NCBI GenBank assembly: GCA_028285755.1
Contig: JANQOQ010000006.1
Span: forward strand, 1,030,160-1,094,159
From: Puniceicoccaceae bacterium
GTDB taxonomy: Bacteria; Verrucomicrobiota; Verrucomicrobiia; Opitutales; JAFGAQ01
Length of the DNA stretch: 64,000 nucleotides
Reading direction: 5' to 3'
Positions 35,030-44,230 of the stretch are shown piece by piece (position 1 is the first letter of the stretch; each line of letters begins with the position of its first letter). The position numbers and the translations under genes were made by a program. The notes beneath the pieces are model-generated. The model was not told the origin of the DNA and searched no databases. It saw only the letters and a program-made list of their open reading frames with translations.

Positions 35030-36040
35030 TTACGAAGTCGGAACTTCAGAGATGGTCTTCAATACACGTGAACAAATTTGGTAAGGATCACCCTGTGAAT
35101 TTGGGCGACGGTCCTCAAGGTATCCCTTGTAATCGTTATTCACGAAACTGTGCGGCACACGGATAGATGCACCACGGTCCGCGATACCCCAGCTGAACTT
35201 GTCAATTGACTGAGTTTCGTGAAGACCGGTCAAACGCAGATGGTTGTCGGGGCCATAAGCCGCAATGTGCTCATCCTTATTACGCTCAAATGCTTCCATA
35301 AGGGCCTCGAAGTAAGCTTTACCACCCACTTCACGCATGTATTTGGTGGAGAAGTTACAGTGCATACCGGAACCATTCCAGTCACCGAGGTAAGGCTTAC
35401 AACGCCAATCGATAGTCACTTCATAACTCTCGCAGAGGCGCATTAGCAGATAGCGGGCGATCCACATATCGTCCGCGCATGCCTTAGAACCTTTTGCAAA
35501 TACCTGAAACTCCCACTGACCTTTCGCAACTTCCGCATTGATACCCTCATGGTTGATTCCTGCAGCATGACAGAGCTCAAGGTGCTCATCAACAATCTCA
35601 CGTGCGATACTACCCACATTGTTGTAACCAACAGAAGTGTAGTAAGGTCCTTGAGGCGAAGGATAACCATCCTCAGGCCAACCCAATGCACGACCATTTT
35701 GCATCATAAAATACTCTTGCTCCAAGCCAAACCAGGCATCGGGGTCATCCAAAATGGTTGAACGATAATTAGATGGATGAGGATCTCCGTTCGGAAGCAT
35801 TACCTCACACATAACGAGATATCCATTTTCACGGGCTGCATCCTCATACAACGCTACCGGCTTGAGCATACAATCCGAATCGCTGCCGTCTGCTTGCTCG
35901 GTGGAGCTACCATCAAATCCCCACTGAGGACAGTCCTCAACACTTCCTGGGGCTTGATCCAAGATTTTGGTTTTTCCGCGAAGATTAGGAACTGGCTGAT
36001 ATCCATCAAGCCATATATATTCTAGTTTGTATTTAGACAT
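35030..36040 (-). CDS. glnA: Glutamine synthetase, type II (eukaryote-like)
   Basis: A 336-aa ATP-dependent enzyme joining ammonia to glutamate. Type II marks: PQWGFDGSSTEQA, FGLEQEYFMM, GINAEVAKGQWEFQ, YLGDWNGSGMHCNFST, DNHLRLTGLHET and GIADRGASIRVPHSF, YLEDRRPNS. It is shorter than GSI (about 470) and has no adenylylation site, so GlnE-type control is not expected. GSII occurs in eukaryotes and in scattered bacteria including Verrucomicrobia. It is followed on the other side by the terminator. Confidence 0.95.
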   Translation of the reverse strand: MSKYKLEYIWLDGYQPVPNLRGKTKILDQAPGSVEDCPQWGFDGSSTEQADGSDSDCMLKPVALYEDAARENGYLVMCEVMLPNGDPHPSNYRSTILDDPDAWFGLEQEYFMMQNGRALGWPEDGYPSPQGPYYTSVGYNNVGSIAREIVDEHLELCHAAGINHEGINAEVAKGQWEFQVFAKGSKACADDMWIARYLLMRLCESYEVTIDWRCKPYLGDWNGSGMHCNFSTKYMREVGGKAYFEALMEAFERNKDEHIAAYGPDNHLRLTGLHETQSIDKFSWGIADRGASIRVPHSFVNNDYKGYLEDRRPNSQGDPYQICSRVLKTISEVPTS

Positions 36041-36214
36041 AGTCTTTTTTTAGATTTATTTTTTGTAGATTTACTGTAATGTCTCGGGGTGTTGGTTAAC
36101 GACCCTAGTGGAACAGCTTGCCTGCTGAGACCAAATGTTCATCAAGCAACTAATACGCCAACAAAGACATATTTCAGGAAATACACAAATTTTTTTATCG
36201 GTTTATCGAGCTCC

Positions 36215-36643
36215 ATGCATAATGTAAAGGATACCCGACGCGCCACCGTAAGAGTGGGTTTTGATGGGCGTGTGCACAAAACTTACTCAGGACCTGGCAA
36301 GGAACTCCGCTACGAAAATGAGGTTCGCATACTCAAGTTTTTGGAAAAAAAAGGCTGTACATTCGTACCTAAGCTCCTGCATGAGGACCCTGAAAAGCTC
36401 TACATCATAACGACCAATTGTGGGCAAGTGGTGAATAAAATCAGCAAAGAGTCCCTCGAAAAATTATTTAGGGAGCTCGAGCAATATGGAGTGAGGCATC
36501 TGGATGCTTTTGAACGGAATGTGACCTACAGCGGGCACCTCGGGCGCTTCTGTGTTATTGATTTTGAATTCGCTGAGAATCTGGAAACCGGGGAAGCCCT
36601 GTATATTGATCAAATCAAAAAAATTGCCCCGAAGCTACCGTAA
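36215..36643 (+). CDS. Minimal protein-kinase-like protein, 142 aa
   Basis: Taken from the ATG at 36215 (MHNVKDTRRATV); the open frame extends upstream to 36089 but that part is unlike protein. Kinase-like features are VHKTY (beta-3 Lys, about residue 22), RYENEVRILKFL (alpha-C Glu), the catalytic loop HLDAFERNV (HxDxxxxN) and IDFEFA where DFG sits. The C-lobe is almost gone, as in Bud32/RIO-size kinases, and no Gly-rich loop is obvious. A PP2C phosphatase starts 6 bases after it, suggesting opposing activities on the same target. Activity is unproven. Confidence 0.7.
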   Translation: MHNVKDTRRATVRVGFDGRVHKTYSGPGKELRYENEVRILKFLEKKGCTFVPKLLHEDPEKLYIITTNCGQVVNKISKESLEKLFRELEQYGVRHLDAFERNVTYSGHLGRFCVIDFEFAENLETGEALYIDQIKKIAPKLP

Positions 36644-36649
36644 ACGCAG

Positions 36650-37462
36650 ATGAAAATTCGCTGGTCAGGCATGACGGATATTGGCAAGATCCGCAAAAAT
36701 AATGAGGACGCATTCCTGGGGCTTATACTCGACGACCAGGAAGCTCATTATCTAGGCAAGGAGGGCGAGCATCCTCTTGATAATCATCACTTTATATTCG
36801 CTGTGAGCGACGGCATGGGAGGTGCAAACGCGGGGGAATTTGCAAGCAAAACTGCCGTACAAACAGTCATCAAAGAAATACCTCAAGCCCTTAAGGAAAT
36901 TTATGAACCCGATCTTGATGACCGTGAATCAACCCTCCAAAATCTCTTTCTCCACATTCACGAAGATTTGCTCAGCCTCGGATTTTTCTACCCCGAAATC
37001 AGGGGTATGGGAGCCACCCTTTCCCTATGCTGGCTACATAATAATCGCCTAAGCTTTGCACATGTAGGCGACAGCCGTATTTATCGGATCAACCCCGATG
37101 AGAGTATCGAGCAACTCTCTGAAGACCATAGCCACGTAGGATGGCTGCTAAAGCAAGGCAAGATAACGGAAAGTCAGGCCCGTATTCACCCACAAAAAAA
37201 TTTACTTACCCAGGCACTCGGTGGTGGGATATCCAAAATATATCCGCAAACCGGAACGGTTGAAATTTCTGCGGGACAAGTATTTGTGCTGTGTTCAGAC
37301 GGAATAACCGATGGGATTTCTAACGCCAATATTGTACACACTCTCAAGCACCCCAATCCAAGTCAGGATCAGTTAACCCAGGCACAAAGCCTTATTCAGG
37401 CTGCATCCGATAACTCGGGTAGAGACAACCTCACAGCCATGGTGCTAACCCTTTTGGATTAA
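36650..37462 (+). CDS. PP2C-family serine/threonine phosphatase
   Basis: A 270-aa metal-dependent phosphatase. Motifs: GMTDIGKIRKNNEDAFLG (metal Asp), VSDGMGGANAGEFAS, MGATLSLCWLHNNRL, HVGDSRIYRINPDESIEQLSEDHSH, GKITESQARIHPQKN and LCSDGITDGISN with the closing GRDNLTAMVL. No membrane or sensor domain. It is 6 bases downstream of the kinase-like gene and convergent with the hybrid histidine kinase (4-base overlap). Confidence 0.93.
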   Translation: MKIRWSGMTDIGKIRKNNEDAFLGLILDDQEAHYLGKEGEHPLDNHHFIFAVSDGMGGANAGEFASKTAVQTVIKEIPQALKEIYEPDLDDRESTLQNLFLHIHEDLLSLGFFYPEIRGMGATLSLCWLHNNRLSFAHVGDSRIYRINPDESIEQLSEDHSHVGWLLKQGKITESQARIHPQKNLLTQALGGGISKIYPQTGTVEISAGQVFVLCSDGITDGISNANIVHTLKHPNPSQDQLTQAQSLIQAASDNSGRDNLTAMVLTLLD

Positions 37463-39585
37463 CGACGTTTGAGGCGCTCAATGATGCCATCCATCGCCCG
37501 TTTGAGTTCATCTCTACGGATCGGTTTGGAGAGAAAACCATCCATACCCGCCTTCACCGCCTTTTCTTCTTCATCTGCAGAGCTCTGGGCGGTTAGGGCA
37601 ATTACCGGAATGTATATACCGTGCTCCTTTTTGATGTTTCGGATGTGGCGGGTCGCCTCATAGCCATCCATCACGGGCATCTGGATATCCATCAAAATAA
37701 CATCGATTTCGTGGGACTGTACCATCTGCACGGCTTCATTACCATCCCGCGCAAAAGTCACCTCATGTCCTAATTTATCCAATAAGCTGCGACCTACCTT
37801 GAGATTGATTTCACGGTCATCCACAAGCAATACTTTAAGACTGAGCTCACCGTCATCCAATAAACGGTGAGGTCTCATAATGGTTGTGGTCGAGGTTGCA
37901 TCCTCCAGGAAGAGCGACTCCAGCTTCAAACGCAGATCAAAATCAAAAAGGGGCTTAAAAATGCTGCCCATATGTGGGATGCCTTCGATTTCCTGCATTT
38001 TTTCCATCAGGTTGCCCCCGGATAACATAAGCAGAATCCGGATCTGCTTATCATATTTCTTCCGAATATCAGTAATCCTGCTCAGCAGCTCACAGCTACC
38101 ACCATCAAAGGGGCTGTCTACGATGATAATTTCAGGCAGTTCATCCACCTGTTCCAGATATCCGCAGGCTTCAGTCAGCTCCTGGGTTATCGCCACCTCC
38201 ATACCGAAACCTTCGAGCATTTCAGAGATCACGAAACGCATAGTTTCATTGTCATCGATTACCAAGGCAGCTTTACTTTTCAACAAGTCTTTACTGAAAC
38301 CTTTACGGGGCGTATGATCTTTATACCCTAGGAGCAAATTAAATTTAAAACAGCTACCCTCGCCCAATGTACTCGTTGCGCTGATCTCGCCACCCATCAT
38401 ATGCACGAGTTGAGATACGATGGATAAGCCTAAACCACTACCTCCATAGTGCCGGGTCGTCGAGTTATGCGCTTGTTCAAACGCACTGAATATTGCACTG
38501 ATACGATCTTCAGGAATACCGATCCCCGTATCCTGGATTTCAAAGTTAAGCTCGATACCCCCAATTCCCTTGCGGGCTAGCTTTACTACGAGTGCAACTT
38601 CCCCTTCATCCGTAAATTTAATGGCATTACCCAGAAGGTTGACGATTATCTGACGCATCCTCAAAGGGTCCCCTACCAGGAACTTCGGAATATTTCGATC
38701 TATGTCTACAATTAACTCTAGCTTCTTTTCGAACGCCTTGACTGATAGTAGCTTAAGTGTGGACTCAAGGCTTTCTCTAAAGTTAAACTCCTGCTGTTCA
38801 AATTGCAGCTTACCGGCTTCAATCTTTGAATAATCCAGTAGGTCATTAATGGTAAACAGTAGGGAATCCGCAGATTCCAAAATCGTGCTTAAATACTCGC
38901 GCTGCACTGCAGTGATTTCCGAGTCCATCATCATCTCAGTCATCGCTACAACTGCATTCAAGGGAGTTCGCAGCTCATGACTGACGTTTGCCACAAATTG
39001 ACTCTTGGCCATACTGGAGGATTCGAGTCGTTTATACGCAGCTTTGAGCTCCTCATTTGCCTTATTGAGTTCACTCATCTGCTTACCTACCATTTCCGAT
39101 AGATGGTCCCGATGTTCCTGCAATTCACGTTCCGCAGTAATTCGAGCAGTAATATCTTCAAACGTTCCCAGCAAACCGATTACCTTTTGCCCCTGGAATA
39201 GGGGCACCTGGTTCATATCCAGCCAGACTTTACCTTCAGTACTTTCATTTTCGATAATGTGATGAAATTCGGGAATGCCCGACTTCATCACATTGTCCGA
39301 TAATTCTTCGTAGTATTTCTTCTTGGACCTGGGCACGCCCAGCTCTTCATCGGTTTTACCCAGAATATCTTCGGGATTCTCAAAGCCTATCGATTCAGCG
39401 TATAGCTTATTGCAACCCATATATTGGTGGTTGGCATTCTTCCAATATATATACTGAGGAATATTATCCATCAGCATTTGCAGCATATTTTGGGCACTCG
39501 CCAGCTTCTTGAGGGCATCTTTCCGCTCAGCATCAAGCTTTTCAAGCTCTTCGGGTGCCACCCCGTATGTACCATCTGCCGGCAT
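37459..39585 (-). CDS. Hybrid histidine kinase (PAS-HisKA-HATPase-REC-REC)
   Basis: A 708-aa soluble kinase. After a coiled-coil start, a PAS domain (about 30-150: MDNIPQYIYWKNANHQYMG) leads to HisKA with His203 in SHELRTPL, HATPase_c (NLLGNAIKFTDEG, GIGIPEDRI, GGSGLGLSIV, about 310-425), a first receiver (VIDDNETMRFVI, Asp490 in IIIVDSPFD) and a second receiver (LLVDDREINLKVG, Asp633 in ILMDIQMP). There is no HPt, transmembrane or output domain, so a separate phosphotransfer protein is needed. The promoter side faces der. Confidence 0.93.
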   Translation of the reverse strand: MPADGTYGVAPEELEKLDAERKDALKKLASAQNMLQMLMDNIPQYIYWKNANHQYMGCNKLYAESIGFENPEDILGKTDEELGVPRSKKKYYEELSDNVMKSGIPEFHHIIENESTEGKVWLDMNQVPLFQGQKVIGLLGTFEDITARITAERELQEHRDHLSEMVGKQMSELNKANEELKAAYKRLESSSMAKSQFVANVSHELRTPLNAVVAMTEMMMDSEITAVQREYLSTILESADSLLFTINDLLDYSKIEAGKLQFEQQEFNFRESLESTLKLLSVKAFEKKLELIVDIDRNIPKFLVGDPLRMRQIIVNLLGNAIKFTDEGEVALVVKLARKGIGGIELNFEIQDTGIGIPEDRISAIFSAFEQAHNSTTRHYGGSGLGLSIVSQLVHMMGGEISATSTLGEGSCFKFNLLLGYKDHTPRKGFSKDLLKSKAALVIDDNETMRFVISEMLEGFGMEVAITQELTEACGYLEQVDELPEIIIVDSPFDGGSCELLSRITDIRKKYDKQIRILLMLSGGNLMEKMQEIEGIPHMGSIFKPLFDFDLRLKLESLFLEDATSTTTIMRPHRLLDDGELSLKVLLVDDREINLKVGRSLLDKLGHEVTFARDGNEAVQMVQSHEIDVILMDIQMPVMDGYEATRHIRNIKKEHGIYIPVIALTAQSSADEEEKAVKAGMDGFLSKPIRRDELKRAMDGIIERLKRR

Positions 39586-39840
39586 TATTTACTATTAGGA
39601 TCCAATCTATGTTATTTTAAGTTAACTAAACAGTTTGTAATGATTTACTTACGCTTAGCTAGATCGACCCCTTAGTAACTTGCTGAATGGTTATATCTTT
39701 TTTAAATTTTATTTATATTAGTAAGATTTATTTTATTAACTTAATTAACACATAAGGTTCGATGATTCGTCTATCGAGTCGAATACGGTTGAATTCATCA
39801 ATAATAAACCGAAGATGCATATTTTAAGTAATTCGTAAGT
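39586..39840. other. AT-rich divergent intergenic region, 255 bases
   Basis: The longest gap in the window. It separates the hybrid kinase from der and holds their divergent promoters. It is very AT-rich, with GTTAAC/TTAATTAA-type stretches and no convincing RNA gene or hairpin terminator. No single promoter stands out clearly enough to place. Confidence 0.5.
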
Positions 39841-41235
39841 ATGCCAGAGTCCAAATTAGTCGCCATCGTAGGAAGGCCCAATGTAGGTAAGAGCCGTCTA
39901 TTCAACCGTTTAGCGGGTCGTCGTATATCGATTGTTCACGACCAGCCGGGAGTCACCCGGGATGCTATCTCGATAGAATCCAGGGATGGTTATACCCTCA
40001 TGGACACCGGAGGTATTGGCCTCGAAGATAAAAACACGCCTCACGAATTGGCTGAAGCTACAGAAAACCAGGCTGAATTTGCAATTCAGGCAGCTACTCT
40101 GATTTTATTTATTACGGATGGGAAAGAAGGCTTAACGCCTTTGGATATACAAATTGCCGAACTCCTGCGCCCACACCAGAAAAAGGTTATCCTCGTCGCC
40201 AACAAAATGGATAATCCCGAAAATCAACTCGGAGTAGCCGATATGGCAGTGCTGGGGATGGGTAGCGCCCTCCCAGTATCTGCTGAACATAACCTCGGAC
40301 TCGAAGAGCTCAAGCAGAGCATTGCGAAAGAATTAGGACCTATTGAAACTGCGCCCAAAAACACAGAAAACCGTATCACCCTCTCACTGGTAGGCAGGCC
40401 CAATGCCGGCAAATCTTCTCTCGGAAACCGCCTGCTCAATTCAGACCGCCTGATCGTTGCCGATATCCCGGGGACCACCCGCGATATGATTGAGACTTCG
40501 CTGGATTATCAGGACACTGATGGCAAAAACTGGAATTTTCGCCTCTTTGATACCGCAGGTTTACGGGCAAAACGTAAAGTGGACAGTTCGGTCGAGTATT
40601 TTTCATCAGTACGGACGCTCCGATCCATCGAATACTCCGACATTGTGCTCCAGCTCATTGATGCACGGGAAGGAGTCACCAAGCAGGATAAAATCATCGC
40701 CAATGACATCCTCGAAGCAGGCAAGGCACATATTGTAGTCGTCACCAAATGGGACTACGCAGTGGATAGTTTTAAAAAGCAGGATATTGAGCGCTATGAC
40801 AGCCTTGAACATTTCCAGAATTCCTACATCGAAGCCTTGCGAAAGAGCTTCTTCTACCTGCCGGACTCCCCGATCGTTTTTACCTCATCCGTTTCCGGTG
40901 AAGGCATTATCGATTTACTCGAAAAGGTCATAGCAATGCAGAACCGCCTGAATACTCAGATCCCTACACCCAAGCTCAACCGCATGCTCGCAGAGCTTAT
41001 GGAGCACCGCCCCCCTAGTAAATTAGCGGGCAAACGCTTCAAGATTTTCTACGCCGTGCAGACTGGTAATCGCCCTTTTGGCATCAAAATATTCTGTAAT
41101 CGCGCCGATAAACTTCAGCAACCCTATAAGCGGTATCTGGAGCGAAATCTGGTAAAGGAATACGGGCTCAAGGGCTGCCCTATTAAGTTTGAACTCATCG
41201 GGAAAAAGGCACGCTATACCGAAGAGGAAGACTGA
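39841..41235 (+). CDS. der: GTPase Der (EngA)
   Basis: A 464-aa double GTPase for 50S ribosome maturation. G domain 1: GRPNVGKSRLFNRL (P-loop), GVTRDA, DTGGIG, ANKMD. G domain 2: GRPNAGKSSLGNRLL, PGTTRD, DTAGLR, VTKWD. A KH-like domain follows from about residue 370 to the end (KRFKIFYAVQTGNRPFGIKIF). Length is normal. It ends in a weak hairpin. Confidence 0.96.
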   Translation: MPESKLVAIVGRPNVGKSRLFNRLAGRRISIVHDQPGVTRDAISIESRDGYTLMDTGGIGLEDKNTPHELAEATENQAEFAIQAATLILFITDGKEGLTPLDIQIAELLRPHQKKVILVANKMDNPENQLGVADMAVLGMGSALPVSAEHNLGLEELKQSIAKELGPIETAPKNTENRITLSLVGRPNAGKSSLGNRLLNSDRLIVADIPGTTRDMIETSLDYQDTDGKNWNFRLFDTAGLRAKRKVDSSVEYFSSVRTLRSIEYSDIVLQLIDAREGVTKQDKIIANDILEAGKAHIVVVTKWDYAVDSFKKQDIERYDSLEHFQNSYIEALRKSFFYLPDSPIVFTSSVSGEGIIDLLEKVIAMQNRLNTQIPTPKLNRMLAELMEHRPPSKLAGKRFKIFYAVQTGNRPFGIKIFCNRADKLQQPYKRYLERNLVKEYGLKGCPIKFELIGKKARYTEEED

Positions 41236-41250
41236 ATTTTTTCACAAATC

Positions 41251-41274
41251 GCCTCTCCTTTTAAAAGAGGCTTT
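41251..41274 (+). terminator. Likely terminator of der
   Basis: GCCTCT (41251-41256) pairs with AGAGGC (41266-41271) with a 9-base A/T-rich loop, followed by only three Ts. It lies 15 bases after the der stop. Confidence 0.5.
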
Positions 41275-41280
41275 AATGGT

Positions 41281-41291
41281 TTCACAGTGAA
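41281..41291. promoter_or_regulatory. Palindrome upstream of the TonB-dependent receptor
   Basis: TTCACAGTGAA is an exact odd palindrome, and its GTGAAT half recurs inverted as ATTCAC at 41315-41320. The site is about 120 bases before the receptor start, so it may be an operator, but it could be chance. Confidence 0.3.
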
Positions 41292-41409
41292 TTGTTACAG
41301 CCATGTTAAAGCTTATTCACACGCCGATTATCCGTTGACGAAATCTTGAGTTTCTGGGATCAATCAAGACGCGAATCCTAACACTATCTCGCAACCAACC
41401 TATCGAAAA

Positions 41410-44151
41410 ATGAATCCTAAAAAAAACGATACCGCTGTATGTACGGGCCTCAGGAAAATCCCGTTTTTAATCGCCGGCATAGTATGCTGTCTGGGACTAA
41501 ATGCCCAACCAAATGAACGCGTTGTAGAGCTCGAAGCCTATGAGGTCAGGGGATTTAGAGATTCCCTGGAGCTTGCTCGCCTGGAAGCACGCAACTCACT
41601 TAACCTTAAAGATGTCATCGCTGCAGACCAAGTGGGGCAATTGCCTGACTCCAATATCGCTGAGGCGATCAATCGTGCAGTGGGTATATACCTCCGCCCA
41701 GACCAAGGAGAAGGCCGATATGTCTCCATCCGTGGGGTGGATCCTATTCTGAATAACGTTACTTTTAACGGTCAAACCATTGCCGTATCCGACTGGGATG
41801 GACGTTCTGGCCGTGCGGCGCCCCTCGATGTATTGAGCGCGTCTTCAATATCCAGTATTGAAGTGTTTAAAGTGACCACACCGGATATGGATGGGCAGTC
41901 AATCGGGGGTACCATTAACATTAATACACCCAGCGCATTTGATTACCGTGAAATGTTTTTTCGAACCAATGCTGAATACGGCTACAATGACTTTTCAGAA
42001 GATGCGGACATTTACGAATTTAAAATTGATTGGGCATCTACATTCGGTGAGAATGATGAGTTCGGTATCTATTTTGGCGCAAACTACTGGTTTCGCGAAT
42101 ACGTCTCGCATCTCTACGAGAATTCGGGCGGTTTAGGTAACCCCGAAAACGGAGTTCTCGAAGATCGGCTCTTTCCTACACGCGTGCGTTTCGGCTCTGC
42201 AGTGGGTGAACGTGAGCGCTACGGCTATACAGCCAATTTTGAGTATGCACCCAGCGAAGATTCTATGGCTTGGTTTCGCATCTACTACACTCGCTACGAT
42301 GATCTGGAACTCCGCCCGGAGTACACCATCCGCAACCGCGGAGACATCGGAGCTGTATCTGAGGAGGAGTTTTTCTTCACTCGCTACCGTGTAGAAAATG
42401 AAACACGACATGAACTGACAGAGCGCCCGGTTATCCAATATGTGCTGGGTGGTGAGCAACAAATAAATGATGCCTGGAGCATTGAGGGCAATATCAACTA
42501 CACCCGTGCGAAAGAAGAAAATCCTTTCCTAAACTACTACGAAACCGAAACCCAAACAGACCGAGGCAATCTAAGTGATGGTGCAGCAAATAATCCCGTG
42601 CGTTTTCGCCTGGACGGTGATTTTGCAGTTCCTACATTCAATCCTGCCTTCTCTGACGGGTTAACCCCCGAAGACTTTGCCTTCCATGAAGTATCTCGCA
42701 TACGCAATATCACTTCCGAGGTGGAGGAAGAGACATTCACGGCTGATATCGACCTTCTCTGGGAAGGGGAATGGAATGATCGTTTTGCTTCATTGAAATT
42801 CGGTGGCAAATTTATCCTACGCGATAAATCCGTAGATGACAACGATACGCGTTTTCCATACCGAGGAGATCGCAACCTCACTTTGGGAGATGGGCTCGGT
42901 GTCCGCTTCCGTGATGCAGGGTTAGGGGTTGCTTACGATCCGGTTCCCGGACAAATCATACCCATTCCCGATCCTGACCGCTTCATTGCAGATCGTAATG
43001 CAAACCTTGGCGACTATGTTTTCGATGTAAGCAGCTCACGCTCCAATTCCGTGGAAGACGACTACCAACTTGATGAAGATATCTATGCAGCCTATGTCAT
43101 GGGTACGGTCGAGATCCAACCGGGTATGATGCTCACAGGCGGTGTGCGCGTTGAATCCACGCAGGTGGACGTTGCCGCATCGGCTTTTGTAGACGAAGTT
43201 GAAACTGAAAACCCGGACGATGTCACACGTATTGATGAGCTCCCATTCGAACAGTCAGATATCGTCGATATCTCAAACAGCAACGATTTCGTAAACGTGC
43301 TACCCGCGATCATTTTCAAGTGGGACGTGGATACCAATTGGTTGTTCCGTTCATCCATTACAACGAATATTGGCCGCCCGGATTACCCGGACGTTGCTCC
43401 GATTTCTCAGCTTACCGTAACTGAAGTTTTGGGCGAACCGGGTGTATTTACGGCCAACAATAGCATTGGTAATCCTGACCTCGATCCTTTCGAAGCAGTC
43501 AATTTTGATGCATCCGTTGATTATTACTTCAATGAGAACAGTGGGGTGCTGACCGCAGGAGTGTTTTACAAGCATATTGAAAACGCAATCTATCAGTTCC
43601 GTAATCAGTTCGATAATTTCGAATTCCTGGGTGTAAACTTCCTCGAATATACCGAAGGAACGGTTGCAAACGCAGATGACGGTTTTATCGCGGGTCTTGA
43701 GCTTGTATACCAGCAAGACTTTGATAACGGATTTGGTTTCCTGGGGAATGTATCCTTTATCGAATCGGAAGTAGAACTAAACTCACCGGGTCGTGAAGGC
43801 GACAAAGTGCCATTCTTCAATCAGGCTGACCTCATTTACAACGTTCAGGTGTATTACGAGAACAACAAGTTTTCTGCACGCCTTGCTTACAACTATCAAA
43901 GCGAAGCAATCTTTGATGAGATCAGTTCGGATGTACTTGAAGATATTTACCGCAATGACCAGGAAAGCCTGGACCTTAAGCTCACATACAACTTCAACGA
44001 GAACTGGAGCGTCTACCTGACCGGTAAAAACCTGACGGATGAGACCGATTTCACGTTCTATCGCAATGTAAATCCTTCATACATCGCTGAAAATCCTGGG
44101 TATGAAGTCTATGGCCGTGAGTTCCGCCTCGGCATAACCTGGACGAAGTAG
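41410..44151 (+). CDS. TonB-dependent receptor
   Basis: A 913-aa outer-membrane receptor. After a signal peptide (FLIAGIVCCLGLNAQ) comes a VELEAYEVRGF segment typical of Opitutales receptors (possible TonB box region). The plug (about 50-170) shows LKDVIAADQVGQLPDSNIAEAINRAVGIYL, RYVSIRGVDPILNNVTFNGQTI, SIEVFKVTTPDMDGQSIGGTINI. A beta barrel ends in YGREFRLGITWTK. The plug resembles carbohydrate- or amino-acid-associated TBDTs more than siderophore receptors, but the ligand cannot be read. No neighbouring SusD or ABC genes. It ends in a strong terminator. Confidence 0.9.
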   Translation: MNPKKNDTAVCTGLRKIPFLIAGIVCCLGLNAQPNERVVELEAYEVRGFRDSLELARLEARNSLNLKDVIAADQVGQLPDSNIAEAINRAVGIYLRPDQGEGRYVSIRGVDPILNNVTFNGQTIAVSDWDGRSGRAAPLDVLSASSISSIEVFKVTTPDMDGQSIGGTININTPSAFDYREMFFRTNAEYGYNDFSEDADIYEFKIDWASTFGENDEFGIYFGANYWFREYVSHLYENSGGLGNPENGVLEDRLFPTRVRFGSAVGERERYGYTANFEYAPSEDSMAWFRIYYTRYDDLELRPEYTIRNRGDIGAVSEEEFFFTRYRVENETRHELTERPVIQYVLGGEQQINDAWSIEGNINYTRAKEENPFLNYYETETQTDRGNLSDGAANNPVRFRLDGDFAVPTFNPAFSDGLTPEDFAFHEVSRIRNITSEVEEETFTADIDLLWEGEWNDRFASLKFGGKFILRDKSVDDNDTRFPYRGDRNLTLGDGLGVRFRDAGLGVAYDPVPGQIIPIPDPDRFIADRNANLGDYVFDVSSSRSNSVEDDYQLDEDIYAAYVMGTVEIQPGMMLTGGVRVESTQVDVAASAFVDEVETENPDDVTRIDELPFEQSDIVDISNSNDFVNVLPAIIFKWDVDTNWLFRSSITTNIGRPDYPDVAPISQLTVTEVLGEPGVFTANNSIGNPDLDPFEAVNFDASVDYYFNENSGVLTAGVFYKHIENAIYQFRNQFDNFEFLGVNFLEYTEGTVANADDGFIAGLELVYQQDFDNGFGFLGNVSFIESEVELNSPGREGDKVPFFNQADLIYNVQVYYENNKFSARLAYNYQSEAIFDEISSDVLEDIYRNDQESLDLKLTYNFNENWSVYLTGKNLTDETDFTFYRNVNPSYIAENPGYEVYGREFRLGITWTK

Positions 44152-44185
44152 TATGCAATATTTCCTAACTTATTAACCTACTTTG

Positions 44186-44213
44186 CAGCCCCGACTTGTC
44201 GGGGCTGTTTTTT
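44186..44213 (+). terminator. Rho-independent terminator after the TonB-dependent receptor
   Basis: CAGCCCCGA (44186-44194) pairs with TCGGGGCTG (44199-44207), with a CTTG loop and a T run after it. A strong signal. Confidence 0.9.
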
Positions 44214-44230
44214 ATATTTAGAACAATATC

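Noticed and set aside
36089-36214. Upstream extension of the kinase-like gene (42 codons)
   Set aside because: The residues are unlike protein coding in neighbouring genes, no good start context; the ATG at 36215 begins the conserved part.
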